Program-made: the position numbers and the translations under genes
Shown here: positions 46,365 to 55,487 of the stretch, one piece after another
Numbering within the stretch: position 1 is the first letter of the stretch
Layout of the letters: each line of letters starts with the position of its first letter
The notes under the pieces: model-generated
What the model was told of the DNA's origin: nothing
Seen by the model: only the letters and a program-made list of their open reading frames with translations
Databases searched by the model: none
Assembly (NCBI RefSeq): GCF_004123295.1
Contig: NZ_SDMK01000003.1
Location: forward strand, 62,001 to 126,000
Source: Silvibacterium dinghuense
GTDB lineage: Bacteria; Acidobacteriota; Terriglobia; Terriglobales; Acidobacteriaceae
DNA length: 64,000 bases
Reading direction: 5' to 3'

Positions 46365-46690
46365 ATGCAACCACTATACCTCCGGCAGCCATCCTGCGAT
46401 TCCCTGCCCCGGGGAATTTTCGACATCCTGTTCCTCTGCTCCATCTCGTTCGCAGGGCGTGCCTTCTTCCCGAATCACCCTTTGACCGGCAGCCTCATGG
46501 CTCAGGACGCGATTCTTTGTTTGAGCTTTTCGAAAAATATGTAAAAGTAGCTCCAAAGTTCGTTGTACCTTCAGGTCTCATTCGCTCCGAAAAAGGCACT
46601 CCGCCCCACGCGATTTCATGCCATTGTGAGCGAATGCCGGATACCCTCCGGCATCGATGCAGCTTGCCACCTTTCGATTTTGGGAGTGTT
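46365..46690. other. Divergent promoter region nuoB/amt
   Basis: About 330 bases between divergent genes. It was searched for a sigma-54 (GG-N10-GC) promoter and NtrC sites expected for ammonium genes; no convincing match was found. No gene is seen. Confidence 0.4.
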
Positions 46691-48094
46691 ATGCGTTCTT
46701 CTTTCCTCGGGATTTTTCTCGCACTTGCTCTCTTCTGTTGCGGCACCTCGTTTGCGCAGTCCGCTCCTTCGCCGTCTACGGCTGACCAGATCGCCAGGCT
46801 GCAGGCTCAGGTTGCGCAGGCCCAGTCCTCGGCCGACAACGGCTGGATGCTGGTCAGCGCCGCACTGGTCCTGATGATGACCGGCCCCGGCCTGGCCCTC
46901 TTTTACGGCGGCCTGGTGCGCAGGAAGAACGTGCTCTCCGTCATGATGCAGAGCTTCGCCATGATGGCCATCATCACCATCATGTGGGCCATCGTGAACT
47001 ACAGCCTGGCCTTCGACGCCGGCACCACCTTCATCGGCGGACTGCACCACCTCTTTCTCAAGGGCGTAGGACTCAATCCCGATCCCGATTACGCGGCTAC
47101 GCTGCCTCTGCAGACCTTCATGGTCTACCAGCTGATGTTTGCCATCATCACCCCGGCGCTCATCACCGGCGCCTTCGCCGAACGCATGAAGTTCAGCGGC
47201 ATGGCGGCCTTCCTCATCCTCTGGTCGATCGTCGTCTACTCGCCCATGGCCCACATGGTCTGGGGCAAGGGCGGACTGCTGAACGCCTCGCTCGGCGGCC
47301 GCTTCCCTTGCCTCGATTTCGCAGGCGGTACCGTCGTCCACGTCACCTCCGGCGTCTCGGCGCTGGTCACGGCCATTTACCTGGGCAAGCGCATCGGCTA
47401 TCCCAAGGAAGCCATGATGCCGCACTCGGTCGTACTCAGCTTCATCGGCGCCTGTCTCCTCTGGGTCGGCTGGTTCGGCTTTAACGCCGGCAGCGCACTG
47501 GCCGCCGGAACCCTCGCCACCAGCGCCTTCGTAAACACGCACTTCGCCGCCGCTGCCGCCGCCCTCAGCTGGGCCGCCGCCGAGTGGATTCGCAACGGCA
47601 AGCCCAGCGCGCTCGGCGCTATCTCGGGATCGGTGGCCGGCCTGGTCGCCATCACCCCCGCGGCCGGCTTCGTCTCGCCCATGTCCGCCATCATCATCGG
47701 TCTGATCGCCGGCATCTTCTGCTACTTCATGGTTATCAAGGTGAAGAGCTGGTTCGGCTATGACGATTCCCTCGACGCCTTCGGCGTGCATGGCGCAGGC
47801 GGCACGCTCGGCGCCATCCTCACCGGCGTCTTCGCCACCAGCGCCATCAACCCCATCTTCGGTAAAACCGCCAGCGGCGCTCCGATACCCACCGGCGGCG
47901 CGGACGGCAACTGGCACCAGGTCCTCAACCAGTTCATCGGGGTGGCCATCGCATGGGCCATCTCCATTGTCGGCACCCTCATCCTGCTCAAGCTCGTCGA
48001 TCTCACCATCGGCCTGCGTGTCACCCCGGAGCAGGAGATCGAAGGTCTCGATCTGACGCAGCACGGCGAAGAAGGCTACGACCACGCCTCCTAG
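46691..48094 (+). CDS. amt: Ammonium transporter, Amt/MEP/Rh family
   Basis: Inner-membrane ammonium channel. The frame opens far upstream, but ATG 46691 (MRSSFLGIFLALALF) is preferred: GGGAG precedes it and a signal peptide (cleaved near TSFAQS) follows. The 467-residue product has eleven helices: GWMLVSAALVLMMTGPGLALFYGGLVRRKNVLS at the first, then FAERMKF, MVWGKGG, and the twin-histidine residues in GGTVVHVTSG and DAFGVHGAGGTLG. A short coiled segment (ADQIARLQAQVAQAQ) lies between the signal and helix 1. It is followed at 54 bp by the PII gene, the classical pair in which PII plugs the channel. Confidence 0.96.
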   Translation: MRSSFLGIFLALALFCCGTSFAQSAPSPSTADQIARLQAQVAQAQSSADNGWMLVSAALVLMMTGPGLALFYGGLVRRKNVLSVMMQSFAMMAIITIMWAIVNYSLAFDAGTTFIGGLHHLFLKGVGLNPDPDYAATLPLQTFMVYQLMFAIITPALITGAFAERMKFSGMAAFLILWSIVVYSPMAHMVWGKGGLLNASLGGRFPCLDFAGGTVVHVTSGVSALVTAIYLGKRIGYPKEAMMPHSVVLSFIGACLLWVGWFGFNAGSALAAGTLATSAFVNTHFAAAAAALSWAAAEWIRNGKPSALGAISGSVAGLVAITPAAGFVSPMSAIIIGLIAGIFCYFMVIKVKSWFGYDDSLDAFGVHGAGGTLGAILTGVFATSAINPIFGKTASGAPIPTGGADGNWHQVLNQFIGVAIAWAISIVGTLILLKLVDLTIGLRVTPEQEIEGLDLTQHGEEGYDHAS

Positions 48095-48148
48095 TTGCGG
48101 CAAACCTGATACTCTTTCACTCGAACCAGGGAGTTTTGGGACTTTACG

Positions 48149-48487
48149 ATGCACAAGATCGAAGCAGTAATTCAGCCTTCAAAGCTCGATGCCGTCAAGG
48201 ATGCGCTTCTCGAAGTCGGCATCGAAGGCATGACGATTCTCGAAGCCCGCGGCCACGGCCGTCAGAAGGGTCACACCGAGTTCTATCGTGGCCGTGAATA
48301 CACCGTCGACCTTCTCCCCAAGATCAAGCTGGAGATGGTCGTTACCGACGAACTGGTGGAGAAGGCGATCCAGGCCATTCTCTCCTCAGCCCGCACCGGC
48401 AAGATCGGCGACGGCAAGATCTTCGTCTCGAAGATCGATGAAGCCATTCGCATCCGTAACGACGAGCGCGGCTCGACGGCGCTCTAA
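48149..48487 (+). CDS. glnB: Nitrogen regulatory protein PII
   Basis: Trimeric signal protein of 112 residues that senses 2-oxoglutarate, ATP/ADP and glutamine status and controls Amt. The T loop is intact, with Tyr51 in YRGREYTVDLLPK as the uridylylation site. The B and C loops (SSARTGKIGDGKIFV, DEAIRIRNDERG) are canonical. Whether it is GlnB or GlnK cannot be settled by sequence alone; linkage to amt suggests a GlnK-like role. It lies between amt and glnD, so sensor, target and modifying enzyme are together. Confidence 0.97.
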   Translation: MHKIEAVIQPSKLDAVKDALLEVGIEGMTILEARGHGRQKGHTEFYRGREYTVDLLPKIKLEMVVTDELVEKAIQAILSSARTGKIGDGKIFVSKIDEAIRIRNDERGSTAL

Positions 48488-48634
48488 CCTTCCGCCGCCG
48501 CAGGCGTCCTGCTCCGGACGCCTGCAGCGGGCCGGCCATGCAAGTTTCACTGCGCTGCGGGCACGTTCTGACATCTTCCGCAGGCACCCGGAGTCTTCGG
48601 CTCCACGTTTATTTCCAATTTTCCTCAGCCACCT

Positions 48635-51229
48635 ATGACCAGCGACCTCCCACTGCTGCAGCATTTACGAAACCTGTATCAGCAGGAGAGCGAAGAGCTG
48701 CGTCTGACTTACCTCCGCACCGGAGATGGCTCCGCCGCCATTCGCCGCCGCGCAGCCATCGTCGACAACATCGTCCGGCAGCTCTGGCAGAGCTTTGCCG
48801 GTCCCGCCGGGCGCCCCAATGTCGCCCTGGTTGCGACCGGCGGATTCGGCCGCAAAGAGCTGTTCCCCTACTCCGATGTCGATGTGCTCTACGTCTGCGC
48901 CAATGACAACATCGAGCGCGACTCCCACGAACTGCTGCGCTCGGTGACCCAGGCCATGTGGGACTGCGGCCTCCGCGCCAGCCCCGCCACGCGCACCATC
49001 AAGGAATGCGACCGCGTCGATCCGGATAACCTCGAATTCACCGTCTCGCTCCTCGACCGGCGTTTTCTCGCCGGCGATATGGCTCTCTACCGCAAGCTCG
49101 AGAATGACCTGCTGCCCGCCCTCGGCCTGCGCGACCACGACACCATCGTGCAGAATCTGGCCGAAATCGCCCGCAGCCGCCACGCCAAGTACGGCAACAC
49201 CATCTTCCATCTCGAGCCCAACATCAAGGAGTGTCCCGGCGGTCTGCGCGACTACCATCTCGCCCAGTGGCTCACCCTCCTCACCGCGCTGAAATCCCAG
49301 AAAGCCTGGCCCAAATCGGAGAGCAATGCCTTCTACGCGCCCCACAGCGAGCGCGAATCGGCCTACGACTTCCTCGCTTCAGCCCGATGTTTCCTCCACT
49401 ACCGCAACCGCCGCGACGACAACATCCTCGATTGGCACGCCCAGGACGAAGCCGCGGCCCAGAGCATCGGCCTTGAGACGCGCGGCTCCGCCGATCCCGC
49501 CTACTGGATGCGGACCTATTACCGCCACGCCCGCACCATCTATCGCCGCGCCGTTCTGCTCCTCGATGACCTGCCGCCCGCCCGCCGCTCTTTCTACAAG
49601 CAGTTCCGCCGCAAGCGCACTCCCATCGCCGGCACCGATTTCTACTTGGAGCAGGGCCGCCTGGAGCTCAGCGAAGGCGCAGCCGATATCGACGGCGACA
49701 GCATCCTCCGCATCTTCGGCCTCATGGCCAACCACGGCTACAAGCTCAGCCAGAACGTCGAAGACCGCATCACCGACAGCCTCCCGGTGCTCGCCGTGCA
49801 CATGCCCGAGGGACCGTTCCTCTGGAACTGCCTGCGCGAAGTGCTCCTCGGCCCCTACGCTGCGCACGCCCTGCGCACCATGCATGCGCTGGGCATCCTC
49901 GAGCTGCTCATCCCTGAATTCCACGGCATCGATTCGCTGGTCATCCGCGACTCCTACCACCGCTATACCGTCGACGAGCACACCTTCCTGGTCATCGACA
50001 ACGTGCACGCGCTGCGCCAGCCCCATCACGAATGGGAAAAGCGCTATGCCACGCTCTTGCCGGAGATCGACCGCTTCGACCTCTTCCTGCTCGCCCTGCT
50101 CATGCACGACATCGGCAAGGGCCGCCGCACCGGCAATCACGCCCTGCAAAGCGTCGAGCTCAGCGAAAACCTTTTCGCCCGCCTCGAATTCGACATGGAG
50201 GAGCGCGAGACCGTCCGCCGCATCATCCGCAACCACCTGGCCATGTCCCAGGCGCTGCGCCGCGACATCTTCGCTCCGGAAACCGTGCGCGCCTTCGCCG
50301 ACAAGATCGGCACCCAGCAGCAGCTCAAGATGCTGACGCTGATGACCTACGCCGACATCAAGGCAGTCGCTCCCGATGCCCTGACGCCATGGAAGGCCGA
50401 AAACCTCTGGCAGCTCTACATGGGCACGTCGAATTTCCTCGATCGCAGTGTCGATGAAGTCCGCTACCACGTGGATACCGATCCCACCACGCTCAACCGG
50501 ATTCTCGCCCTCGCTCCCGAGCGCGCTGCCGAGCTTCGCCGCTTCCTCGAAGGCTTTCCGCAGCGCTACCTGCAGACACGCCTCCCCGAAGTCGTACGCG
50601 GCCATTTCACCATGGCCCTGGCACTCCCCGAAGAGCCCGTCCAGCTGCACTTCCGCACCGTCCGTCAGCTCGGCGAAATCTCGCTCGTCACTCAGGATCG
50701 CCCCATGCTCTTCGCCGATGTGGCCGGCGTACTCGCATCGTGGGGCATGAACATCGTCAAGGCCGACGCCTTCTCCAACGCCGCCGGCGTCATCGTCGAT
50801 ACCTTCCAGTTCACCGATCCCTTCCAGACTCTTTCCCTGAATCCCTCCGAGATCGACCGCTTCCTGCAGAGCATCCGCGATGTCGTCTCGCGCAAGGTGC
50901 CCATCGATAAGCTCCTGGGCGCCCGCCGCCACGCAGGCCGCCGTGCACAGGCCAAGGTCGCCATCGATGCCCGCATCGAGTTCGACAACGACTCCTCTTC
51001 GCACAGCACGCTGCTTCAGGTCGTCGCACAGGACACATCGGGCCTGCTGCGTGAGATTGCCAAGAGCTTCGCCCGCTGCGGCTGCAACATCGAAGTCGCG
51101 CTCATCGACACTGAAGGCGAAATGGCCATCGACGTCTTCTATCTCACCGCAAGCGGCAACAAGCTCAATGACGAGACACAGCGGCTGCTGACGATCTCCC
51201 TCAAGCAGGCCCTCAGCGAGATGAAGTAG
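48635..51229 (+). CDS. glnD: [Protein-PII] uridylyltransferase / uridylyl-removing enzyme
   Basis: Bifunctional enzyme of 864 residues that adds UMP to PII when glutamine is low and removes it when high. Domain order is complete: nucleotidyltransferase with GGFGRKELFPYSDVDVLYV near 68-86, GlnD PII-UTase domain (FHLEPNIKECPGGLRDYHLAQW), HD domain with MHDIGKGRRTGNH near 490 and conserved histidines, and two ACT domains near 684 (ISLVTQDRPMLFADVAGVL) and 796 (LLQVVAQDTSGLLREIAKSF) that bind glutamine. It follows the PII gene by 147 bp, so an amt-glnB-glnD unit is likely. Confidence 0.96.
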   Translation: MTSDLPLLQHLRNLYQQESEELRLTYLRTGDGSAAIRRRAAIVDNIVRQLWQSFAGPAGRPNVALVATGGFGRKELFPYSDVDVLYVCANDNIERDSHELLRSVTQAMWDCGLRASPATRTIKECDRVDPDNLEFTVSLLDRRFLAGDMALYRKLENDLLPALGLRDHDTIVQNLAEIARSRHAKYGNTIFHLEPNIKECPGGLRDYHLAQWLTLLTALKSQKAWPKSESNAFYAPHSERESAYDFLASARCFLHYRNRRDDNILDWHAQDEAAAQSIGLETRGSADPAYWMRTYYRHARTIYRRAVLLLDDLPPARRSFYKQFRRKRTPIAGTDFYLEQGRLELSEGAADIDGDSILRIFGLMANHGYKLSQNVEDRITDSLPVLAVHMPEGPFLWNCLREVLLGPYAAHALRTMHALGILELLIPEFHGIDSLVIRDSYHRYTVDEHTFLVIDNVHALRQPHHEWEKRYATLLPEIDRFDLFLLALLMHDIGKGRRTGNHALQSVELSENLFARLEFDMEERETVRRIIRNHLAMSQALRRDIFAPETVRAFADKIGTQQQLKMLTLMTYADIKAVAPDALTPWKAENLWQLYMGTSNFLDRSVDEVRYHVDTDPTTLNRILALAPERAAELRRFLEGFPQRYLQTRLPEVVRGHFTMALALPEEPVQLHFRTVRQLGEISLVTQDRPMLFADVAGVLASWGMNIVKADAFSNAAGVIVDTFQFTDPFQTLSLNPSEIDRFLQSIRDVVSRKVPIDKLLGARRHAGRRAQAKVAIDARIEFDNDSSSHSTLLQVVAQDTSGLLREIAKSFARCGCNIEVALIDTEGEMAIDVFYLTASGNKLNDETQRLLTISLKQALSEMK

Positions 51230-51345
51230 AGCTGCACCGGCAGCTCTTGCTTGCTCCAGGGTGTAGCAACATGGCCTTGCATCCATAGCAAAGAAGTGTC
51301 ATCCGCAGAGAAACCTCATCCCGGCCAGAGCATGTTCCTAAACGC

Positions 51346-51410
51346 TTGTCATCCCGACCGGAGCGAGACGTTTTTTTGTCTCGCGAAGTGGAGGGACCTG
51401 CGGTTCTCTC
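51346..51410 (+). repeat. Dispersed intergenic repeat, copy 1
   Basis: Begins TTGTCATCCCGACCGGAGCG and ends near GAAGTGGAGGGACCTGC. Between them GAGAC and GTCTC flank a T7 run, making a small hairpin. The two flanking words recur in the gaps at 53.5 and 55.6 kb in the same orientation. Confidence 0.75.
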
Positions 51411-51483
51411 ATCCGGCGAAGATCGAGAGTGCCCCATCCAAGCCCGCAGTTGGCCTGGGTAGGATGGCCAGTCCTTACAACTC

Positions 51484-51759
51484 TTACTTCAGATAAGCCC
51501 GCACCAGATCGATCAGGTCCTCGGCCAGGTCAACCGGCAGCGTTCCCTCTTTGTCCGGGGCCTTCATATGGTGGCGAATATGATCCTCCAGCACCTCGGC
51601 CATCAGGCTGTTGATCCCGCCGCGGATATTCGCCAGCAGCATCAGCACATCCGCGCAGTCATCGCCTGAGGAAAGCGATCGCTCGATCGCATCCACCTGT
51701 CCACGGATTCTCCGGATACGCGCAATCAGTTTCTGCTTCTCTTTATCTGCCTGTGTCAT
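51484..51759 (-). CDS. CsoR/RcnR/FrmR-family metal-sensing repressor
   Basis: All-helical tetrameric repressor of 91 residues (DUF156 type), LIARIRRIRGQVDAIERSL. The sensor positions read Gln3, Cys35 (DDCADVL), His60 and His64 (EDHIRHHMKA). Cys35/His60/His64 match the RcnR (Ni/Co) pattern except for the N-terminal His. CsoR would have a second Cys and FrmR lacks His64. The natural inducer is therefore probably a transition metal, with formaldehyde less likely. The divergent porin promoter contains a G-tract palindrome typical of this family's operators, 60 bp from this gene's start. Confidence 0.9.
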   Translation of the reverse strand: MTQADKEKQKLIARIRRIRGQVDAIERSLSSGDDCADVLMLLANIRGGINSLMAEVLEDHIRHHMKAPDKEGTLPVDLAEDLIDLVRAYLK

Positions 51760-51796
51760 ACCTCTACCATACCTGTCCGGAAGATACGTCCGGGAG

Positions 51797-51827
51797 TTGA
51801 CTATATCCTAGGGGGGTATGCTATAAA
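51797..51827 (+). promoter_or_regulatory. Porin promoter with embedded CsoR/RcnR-type operator
   Basis: TTGACT (51797-51802) and TATAAA (51822-51827) form a plus-strand promoter with a long 19-bp spacer. The spacer is ATATCCTAGGGGGGTAT (51803-51819), an AT-flanked G/C-tract inverted repeat like the operators of CsoR-family repressors. Repressor binding would block this promoter directly; it may also affect the divergent repressor gene. Confidence 0.7.
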
Positions 51828-51977
51828 CTGTCCAGCCGCAGATTCCCCCTCGCTCCTCGTATCCGCCCCGGGAATCTCTTCGCCCTGTAATTACGCTGCA
51901 ATCTTCCCGGAAGAAGATTGCTCCTGCATCCCAGAATGGCCCTTGCCTGTGCCCGAGCACAGGTTTCCGGAGGAAGT

Positions 51978-53477
51978 TTGCGTTCTGCTCTTGCCTACAT
52001 CTGCCTGCTGACCGCCCTGGCATCGCCGGTCGCTCAGGCTCAGTCCATGTTGCCGGACGCCCCTGCCGCGCAGGCAGCCTCGCACGCCATGCTCGTGCAG
52101 GCCCGCTTTCCGCTGCCTCCCGGACTGTCCTTTGATCTCGCGCCCGGCGCGGATGCCGCGCGTCAGCAGCCTGAGCCCGAACCCCAGCCCTCGACCACCT
52201 TCTTTCCCCATCCGGACGACACTCGCTATTACCTCGCCGGACAGGCCAACATCATCTTCCAGGCCCATCCCTCGTTCCACTCGCCCTACCAGGGCACGAA
52301 CAGCTTCCACGGAGCCGGCGAGTACAAGACCTCGCTGCTCGGCACGCTCTACGGCGGCTATCAGCCGCACCGCAATATCCGCTACAACACCGATTTCATC
52401 GTCGACATGGAAAGCGCCGGCGGACGCGGCATGAGCGAAGCCCTCGGCCTGGCCGGCTTCACCAATCTCGACGTGGTGCGCAACCCGAATCTCGGCACCT
52501 CGCCCTATCTCGCCCGCGGCGTCATCAAGCAGACCTTCGGCCTCACCGATGAGACCATCGATGCCGAGCGCAGCTATTTCTCCCTGCCCACCAAGGTGCC
52601 GGTGCGCCGCTTTGTGGCGATGATCGGCAAGATGAGCCTGCCCGATGTCTTCGACCTCAACTCCATCGGCAGCGACAGCCATCTGCAGTTCATGAACTGG
52701 ACCGTGGACAACAACGGTGCATGGGACTACGCCGCCGATACGCGCGGCTATACCGTCGGCGGCGTGCTCGAATACGACGACCGCGACTGGAGCATGCGTT
52801 ACGGCATCTTTGCCATGCCCACCGTCGCCAACGGCATCGATCTCGACTGGGCCTTCTCGCGCGCCCGCGGGCAGAACTGGGAGTTCGAGCTGCGGCGCTC
52901 GCTGATCCACGGCCGCAAGGGTACCGAGCGCATCCTCGCCTACGTGAACAACGCCCACATGGGTGACTACCGCGAGGCGGTGAACGCCTACCTCACCGGT
53001 CACGACGCCACACCCAACGTCGACGCCCACGCCCACTTCAGCGCAGTGAAGTACGGCTTTACCTGGAACAACGAGCAGGAGATCACCGACCACCTGCGCC
53101 TCTTCAGCCGCTTCGGCTGGAACGAGGGCCAGCATGAGTCCTACGCCTACACCGAGGTCGACCAGACCGTCGAAGTCGGCGGCGACTACGCGGGCAGCGC
53201 CTGGGGACGCGCCGCGGACAAGGCCGGCCTCACCTTCGTCAGCAACGCCATCAAGAAGGATCACCAGAACTACCTGGCCTACGGCGGACTCGGCTTCATC
53301 CTCGGCGACGGCAGACTGAACTACGGCCGCGAAAACATCGAAGAGAGCTACTACAACCTGCACACCTGGAAGGGCCTCTACTTCGCCCTCGACCTGCAGC
53401 ACATCAACAACCCCGGCTACAACCGTGACCGCGGCCCGGTCTGGGTCCCCTCCGTCCGCGCCCACGTCGACTTCTAA
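51978..53477 (+). CDS. OprB-like carbohydrate-selective porin-type outer-membrane protein
   Basis: Outer-membrane barrel of about 499 residues. The frame opens with TTG at 51918. The TTG at 51978 is preferred because GGAGG lies 4 bases ahead and the signal peptide starts at once (MRSALAYICLLTALASPVAQAQ). The mature part resembles OprB-type porins: YYLAGQANIIFQAHPSFHSPYQG, GEYKTSLLGTLYGGYQ, ending NPGYNRDRGPVWVPSVRAHVDF. Its promoter carries the operator of the divergent CsoR/RcnR-type sensor. That makes metal ion passage, in or out, a better guess than sugar. No inner-membrane efflux gene lies next to it. Confidence 0.8.
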   Translation: MRSALAYICLLTALASPVAQAQSMLPDAPAAQAASHAMLVQARFPLPPGLSFDLAPGADAARQQPEPEPQPSTTFFPHPDDTRYYLAGQANIIFQAHPSFHSPYQGTNSFHGAGEYKTSLLGTLYGGYQPHRNIRYNTDFIVDMESAGGRGMSEALGLAGFTNLDVVRNPNLGTSPYLARGVIKQTFGLTDETIDAERSYFSLPTKVPVRRFVAMIGKMSLPDVFDLNSIGSDSHLQFMNWTVDNNGAWDYAADTRGYTVGGVLEYDDRDWSMRYGIFAMPTVANGIDLDWAFSRARGQNWEFELRRSLIHGRKGTERILAYVNNAHMGDYREAVNAYLTGHDATPNVDAHAHFSAVKYGFTWNNEQEITDHLRLFSRFGWNEGQHESYAYTEVDQTVEVGGDYAGSAWGRAADKAGLTFVSNAIKKDHQNYLAYGGLGFILGDGRLNYGRENIEESYYNLHTWKGLYFALDLQHINNPGYNRDRGPVWVPSVRAHVDF

Positions 53478-53507
53478 CCGTCAATCGCCCAGCGCTCAAA
53501 AGCCCTG

Positions 53508-53637
53508 CCATCCCGACCGGAGCATGCGTTCTTCACGTTGTCATTCCGACCGGAGCGAACCGGGGTTCCCGGCGCGCCCGATGTTGGCGCGCTGGGGTGG
53601 GGAAGCGAAGTGGAGGAACCTGCAGTTCGTCCCCATT
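53508..53637 (+). repeat. Dispersed intergenic repeat, copy 2 (double unit)
   Basis: Two head words, CCATCCCGACCGGAGC and TGTCATTCCGACCGGAGCGA, then the tail GAAGTGGAGGAACCTGC. The 32 bases at 53527-53558 are identical to 55633-55664 in copy 3. Confidence 0.8.
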
Positions 53638-53674
53638 CGCACGGACCTGGGGGAAGCAGTAAGCTGCCGGGTGG

Positions 53675-53705
53675 CCCACTCAAGCCAGCCGTCGGCTTGA
53701 GTGGG
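53675..53705. repeat. 12-bp perfect hairpin between porin and rpiA
   Basis: CCCACTCAAGCC pairs with GGCTTGAGTGGG across a 7-base loop, between convergent genes. It may act as a terminator for both, although no T tract is present. Confidence 0.6.
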
Positions 53706-53722
53706 TCACATACAACCTGCGG

Positions 53723-54463
53723 CTATCGAGCCGGATCGAGGATCTCAATCCCCTCGGCACTGCCGATCACCACCTGGCTGGTCATGCCGAGGAAAAGGCC
53801 ATGCTCCACCACACCCACCGTGCGGTTGAAGGCCTCGGCTGCGTCCTCAGGGGAAAGCCCGGAGCCGGGCAGATCGCAGTGCAGGATGTAGTGCTGGCCG
53901 TCGGTGATGTAGGGCTTGCCGTCCTCGTGCACACGCAGCTCGGGAGCAAAACCCAGGTCGCGGAGGCGCTTGGCCGTCGATTCCCATCCAAAGGGAACGA
54001 CCTCGACAGGAACCTGGAAGACCGAACCGAGAACATCCACAATCTTGCGCGGATCGACCGCAATCAGCAGGCGATCCGCAATAATCTCGACCAGCTTCTC
54101 GCGCAGCAGCGCGCCGCCATGTCCCTTGATGAGCGACAGGCTGCCACGCTGCACCTCGTCCGCCCCGTCCACAGCAAGGTCCAGGCGGGGAGTCTCGGCA
54201 AAATTCGTAATGGGAATGCCCAGCGCGACGGCCTGGTGATGCGACTGGATGGAGGTAGCAATCGCCTTGATGCGCAGACCTTCCTTGACGCGGCGACCCA
54301 CCTCGTCGATGACCAGCTTGGAGGTAGTGCCGGAACCGAGGCCGACGGCCATGCCGTCTTGAACCTGGGCAGCGGCATAAGCGGCGGCCTTGCGTTTGGC
54401 CGCCTCGGCGGGATCGTGCGGAACAGCTGTCCGGGCAGAATCTTGCGGAGAAGAAGAACTCAT
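53723..54463 (-). CDS. rpiA: Ribose-5-phosphate isomerase A
   Basis: Interconverts ribose 5-phosphate and ribulose 5-phosphate in the non-oxidative pentose phosphate pathway. The 246-residue sequence has all RpiA landmarks: VGLGSGTTSKLVIDEV phosphate loop, AVDGADEV with catalytic Asp, LIKGHGGALLREKLVE with the catalytic Glu and Lys, and VEHGLFLGMTSQVVIG near the end. About 20 extra residues precede the usual family start. It is a housekeeping gene unrelated in function to its neighbours. Confidence 0.96.
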   Translation of the reverse strand: MSSSSPQDSARTAVPHDPAEAAKRKAAAYAAAQVQDGMAVGLGSGTTSKLVIDEVGRRVKEGLRIKAIATSIQSHHQAVALGIPITNFAETPRLDLAVDGADEVQRGSLSLIKGHGGALLREKLVEIIADRLLIAVDPRKIVDVLGSVFQVPVEVVPFGWESTAKRLRDLGFAPELRVHEDGKPYITDGQHYILHCDLPGSGLSPEDAAEAFNRTVGVVEHGLFLGMTSQVVIGSAEGIEILDPAR

Positions 54464-54524
54464 GCCCCGGGTGTATCACGAGGGGCATGGCGGGTTCAAT
54501 TCCTGCACAGCCGCCAGAGCAGGG

Positions 54525-55487
54525 TCAAGGGACAAAGACCAGCCGCGTAGCCTGCTCCTTCGCATTCCAGAGGGCTTCGACCTCGCTGAGCGGTACGGCC
54601 TTCACCTCGAAGCTGTAGGGTTGAACCGCCGCCGTCGCAAAGAAATCCCGGATCGACGTCACCAGTTCCTCGAGCGAGGCGCTGCCGAAGCCGCTGCCCA
54701 GCAGCTCGAGCTTCGAGCTGCGCAGCGTGGCGGCTGGCAGCGTGATGCTGCCCCCGGCGCTCGAACCGATCTGGACATAGCGCAGGCGGCCGCTCGCACT
54801 GCGCAGCCCCTTCTGCGCAATCGCGGCGAGCAGCGCTTCGGCCGGCTGTCCCCAGAGGTAATCGAGGACCACGTCGATGCCCGCGCCGGCATACTCCTCG
54901 CGGAATGCGGCAACGAGCGCCTCCTGCGGCTGCTCCAGAGAAATCACCGCATCGGCGCCCAGGCTCTTGAGCTTCTCGAGCGCCGCAGGGTTGCGCCCGG
55001 CGGCGACCACGCGCCGGGCTCCAAGGCGCTTCGCAATCTGGACGGACATCTGCCCGGCCACACCGGTAGCGCCCAGCACCAGCACACTCTCACCGGCGGA
55101 AAACCCCGCACGCGCCTTCAATGCCGCCCAGGAAGACATGCCGGGATTCGCAATCCCGGCCGCGGTTACGTCATCCACCCCATCCGGGATGGGCAAAAGA
55201 ATCGGACCGCCCGCCAGGCCGCGTTCCGCGAAGGTCCCATAAGGACTCCGTGCCACGCCGAAATAGACCCGGGTGCCGTCTTCCAGGCGGCCGGCGCCGT
55301 CAATGCCAGGCACAAAGGGCAGTTCCCCCGTGCTGCCATAGTGAGTACCGCTGGCCAGCGCCTTCACAATGGGGTGAAGACCGGCAGCGGTGATCGTAAC
55401 CAGCGATTCACCAGGCTGCGGCACCGGGTCAGGAAAGCTGGTGTAGCGGGGCGGAGCAGCGAAAGAAGTAACAACAGCGGCATTCAT
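54525..55487 (-). CDS. Quinone oxidoreductase-like medium-chain dehydrogenase
   Basis: A 320-residue zinc-free MDR-family protein. It has a GroES-like N-terminal domain (GESLVTITAAGLHPIVKALASG, FVPGIDGAGRLEDG) and a Rossmann domain (GESVLVLGATGVAGQMSVQIAKRLGARRVVAAGRN). Catalytic zinc ligands of alcohol dehydrogenase are absent. It probably reduces quinones or enals with NADPH. GGGAGCC lies just ahead of the ATG. The nearest gene on the same strand, rpiA, is 61 bp downstream and may be co-transcribed. Confidence 0.88.
   Translation of the reverse strand: MNAAVVTSFAAPPRYTSFPDPVPQPGESLVTITAAGLHPIVKALASGTHYGSTGELPFVPGIDGAGRLEDGTRVYFGVARSPYGTFAERGLAGGPILLPIPDGVDDVTAAGIANPGMSSWAALKARAGFSAGESVLVLGATGVAGQMSVQIAKRLGARRVVAAGRNPAALEKLKSLGADAVISLEQPQEALVAAFREEYAGAGIDVVLDYLWGQPAEALLAAIAQKGLRSASGRLRYVQIGSSAGGSITLPAATLRSSKLELLGSGFGSASLEELVTSIRDFFATAAVQPYSFEVKAVPLSEVEALWNAKEQATRLVFVP

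Noticed and set aside
46621-46690. Sigma-54 promoter before amt
   Set aside because: GG and TTGC elements occur near 46649-46667 but the spacing does not fit GG-N10-GC.
46616-48154. 512-codon minus-strand frame opposite amt
   Set aside because: Asp/Glu/Gly/His-rich translation of the reverse complement of a membrane protein; no start context or homology.
49379-51286. 635-codon minus-strand frame opposite glnD
   Set aside because: Codon-bias shadow; glnD has complete catalytic motifs on the plus strand.
51891-53465. 524-codon minus-strand frame opposite the porin
   Set aside because: Val/Asp/Gly/Glu-rich shadow; the plus strand shows signal peptide and porin C-terminus.
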